NCBI GenBank assembly: GCA_007119005.1
Contig: SKQM01000201.1
Location: 1 to 7,004 of the forward strand
DNA: 7,004 nucleotides
Direction: 5' to 3'
DNA from: Thioalkalivibrio sp.
GTDB taxonomy: Bacteria > Pseudomonadota > Gammaproteobacteria > Ectothiorhodospirales > Ectothiorhodospiraceae
Shown: piece after piece, positions 6,623 through 7,004 of the stretch
How positions within the stretch are numbered: the stretch's first letter is position 1
Layout: every line of letters begins with the position of its first letter
Translations under genes and position numbers: made by a program
Notes under the pieces: generated by a model
Told to the model about the DNA's origin: nothing
The model's input: the letters and a program-made list of their open reading frames with translations, nothing else
The model's database searches: none

Positions 6623-6650
6623 CGATTCGTTTGTGCTGCGCGCGATTCGT
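6623..6650. repeat. 8-bp direct repeat upstream of cbpA
   Basis: CGATTCGT occurs at 6623-6630 and 6643-6650, exactly 20 bp apart start to start (about two helical turns). Both copies lie within 50 bp upstream of the cbpA ATG. The spacing suits a protein binding two half-sites on one DNA face. I could not assign a regulator or a convincing promoter. Confidence 0.4.
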
Positions 6651-6670
6651 AACGCCAGACATCCACGCGC

Positions 6671-6691
6671 GAGCCCGGCGCACCCCGGCTC
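6671..6691. repeat. Short inverted repeat in the hsp20-cbpA spacer
   Basis: GAGCC (6671-6675) and GGCTC (6687-6691) pair, with two more G-C pairs inside after one mismatch. It lies next to the larger hairpin at 6701-6732. There is no T-run. It may be part of an mRNA processing or stabilising structure. Confidence 0.3.
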
Positions 6692-6700
6692 AACGCGTTC

Positions 6701-6732
6701 GGCGCGCCGCCCGGCCATGCGGACGGCGCGCC
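6701..6732 (-). terminator. Strong GC hairpin downstream of hsp20 (terminator or mRNA stabiliser)
   Basis: GGCGCGCCG (6701-6709) and CGGCGCGCC (6724-6732) form a perfect 9-bp stem, extended by three more pairs after one mismatch. It lies 30 bases beyond the hsp20 stop. On the minus strand it is followed by AACGCGTTG rather than a T-run, so it may protect or attenuate an hsp20 transcript reading into cbpA rather than terminate fully. Confidence 0.5.
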
Positions 6733-6762
6733 ACTCAGAACGGATCCGGCAACGCGGCCCGG

Positions 6763-7004
6763 TCAGCCTTCCACCGAGATCCGGCGCGGCTGCACCTTGG
6801 CCTGCTTCGGAATCCTGACCTCGAGCACACCGTTCTGGCAACGAGCGGAAATGTTGTCGGAATCCGCGGTATCGGGCAACGCGAAGCGTCGGAAGAAACT
6901 GCCGCGCACCCGCTCGACACGCTTGTAGTTCTCCCGCTCCTCCGTGGTCTCGTGCCTGCGCTCGCCGCGGATCGTGAGCACGCCGTTCTCCATGTGCACC
7001 TCGA
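6763..7004 (-). CDS. Small heat-shock protein, Hsp20/alpha-crystallin family (partial, C-terminal part)
   Basis: About 79 C-terminal residues are visible and the gene continues beyond the right edge, so its start and promoter are not seen. Small heat-shock proteins are ATP-independent holdases that form oligomers and keep unfolding proteins soluble until DnaK/ClpB act. The alpha-crystallin domain is clear: MENGVLTIRGERR early, then RGSFFRRFALPD (the usual sequence before the last strands), NGVLEVRIPK (the A-x-x-x-n-GVL signature region, with CQ just before NGVL) and a C-terminal ISV that fits the I-x-I/V oligomerisation motif. It resembles environmental class A Hsp20 proteins of proteobacteria. 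The neighbouring cbpA on the same strand makes a small chaperone cluster. Confidence 0.93.
   Translation of the reverse strand, partial: EVHMENGVLTIRGERRHETTEERENYKRVERVRGSFFRRFALPDTADSDNISARCQNGVLEVRIPKQAKVQPRRISVEG

Overview
This window reads as ordinary, densely packed chromosome from a high-GC gammaproteobacterium. The mutY-yggX pair and a Pseudomonas-like tRNA-Phe point to Gammaproteobacteria. The GC-rich coding style, the AsmA/START-domain neighbours and the divergent molybdopterin genes would suit a Chromatiales/Ectothiorhodospiraceae-type organism, but that family-level guess is inference only. I see no insertion sequence, phage gene, CRISPR array or toxin-antitoxin pair.

Left edge (1-330), all on the minus strand: the first 17 codons of a YbaK/EbsC-type aminoacyl-tRNA deacylase, a clear intrinsic terminator, a complete tRNA-Phe(GAA) with encoded CCA, and its own consensus-like promoter.

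Centre (328-4967), minus strand: a five-gene, tightly coupled cluster transcribed in the order moaC, asmA-like, periplasmic START/SRPBCC protein, mutY, yggX. The junctions are a 4-nt ATGA overlap, a 2-nt gap, a 4-nt GTGA overlap and a 1-nt TAATG overlap, so it is almost certainly one operon. It joins molybdenum cofactor synthesis (MoaC), envelope biogenesis or lipid handling (AsmA-like plus START-like protein) and oxidative-damage defence (the Fe-S adenine glycosylase MutY and the iron-trafficking protein YggX).

A 46-bp divergent intergenic region (4968-5013) separates this operon from moaD-moaE on the plus strand. MoaC makes cyclic pyranopterin monophosphate and MoaD/MoaE convert it to molybdopterin, so one control region feeds both consecutive steps in opposite directions. 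It carries a perfect TATAAT on the plus strand whose complement could also serve moaC, which has no Shine-Dalgarno sequence and may be leaderless.

Right part (5687-7004): moaE converges on a minus-strand gene for a CbpA-type DnaJ co-chaperone, with a hairpin across the junction. Upstream of cbpA lies a 160-bp spacer with hairpins and an 8-bp direct repeat at exactly 20-bp spacing, then the C-terminal part of a small heat-shock protein (Hsp20) that runs off the window. I found no clearly new system. The best leads are the AsmA/START pairing, the divergent moaC/moaDE switch and the regulatory-looking repeats.
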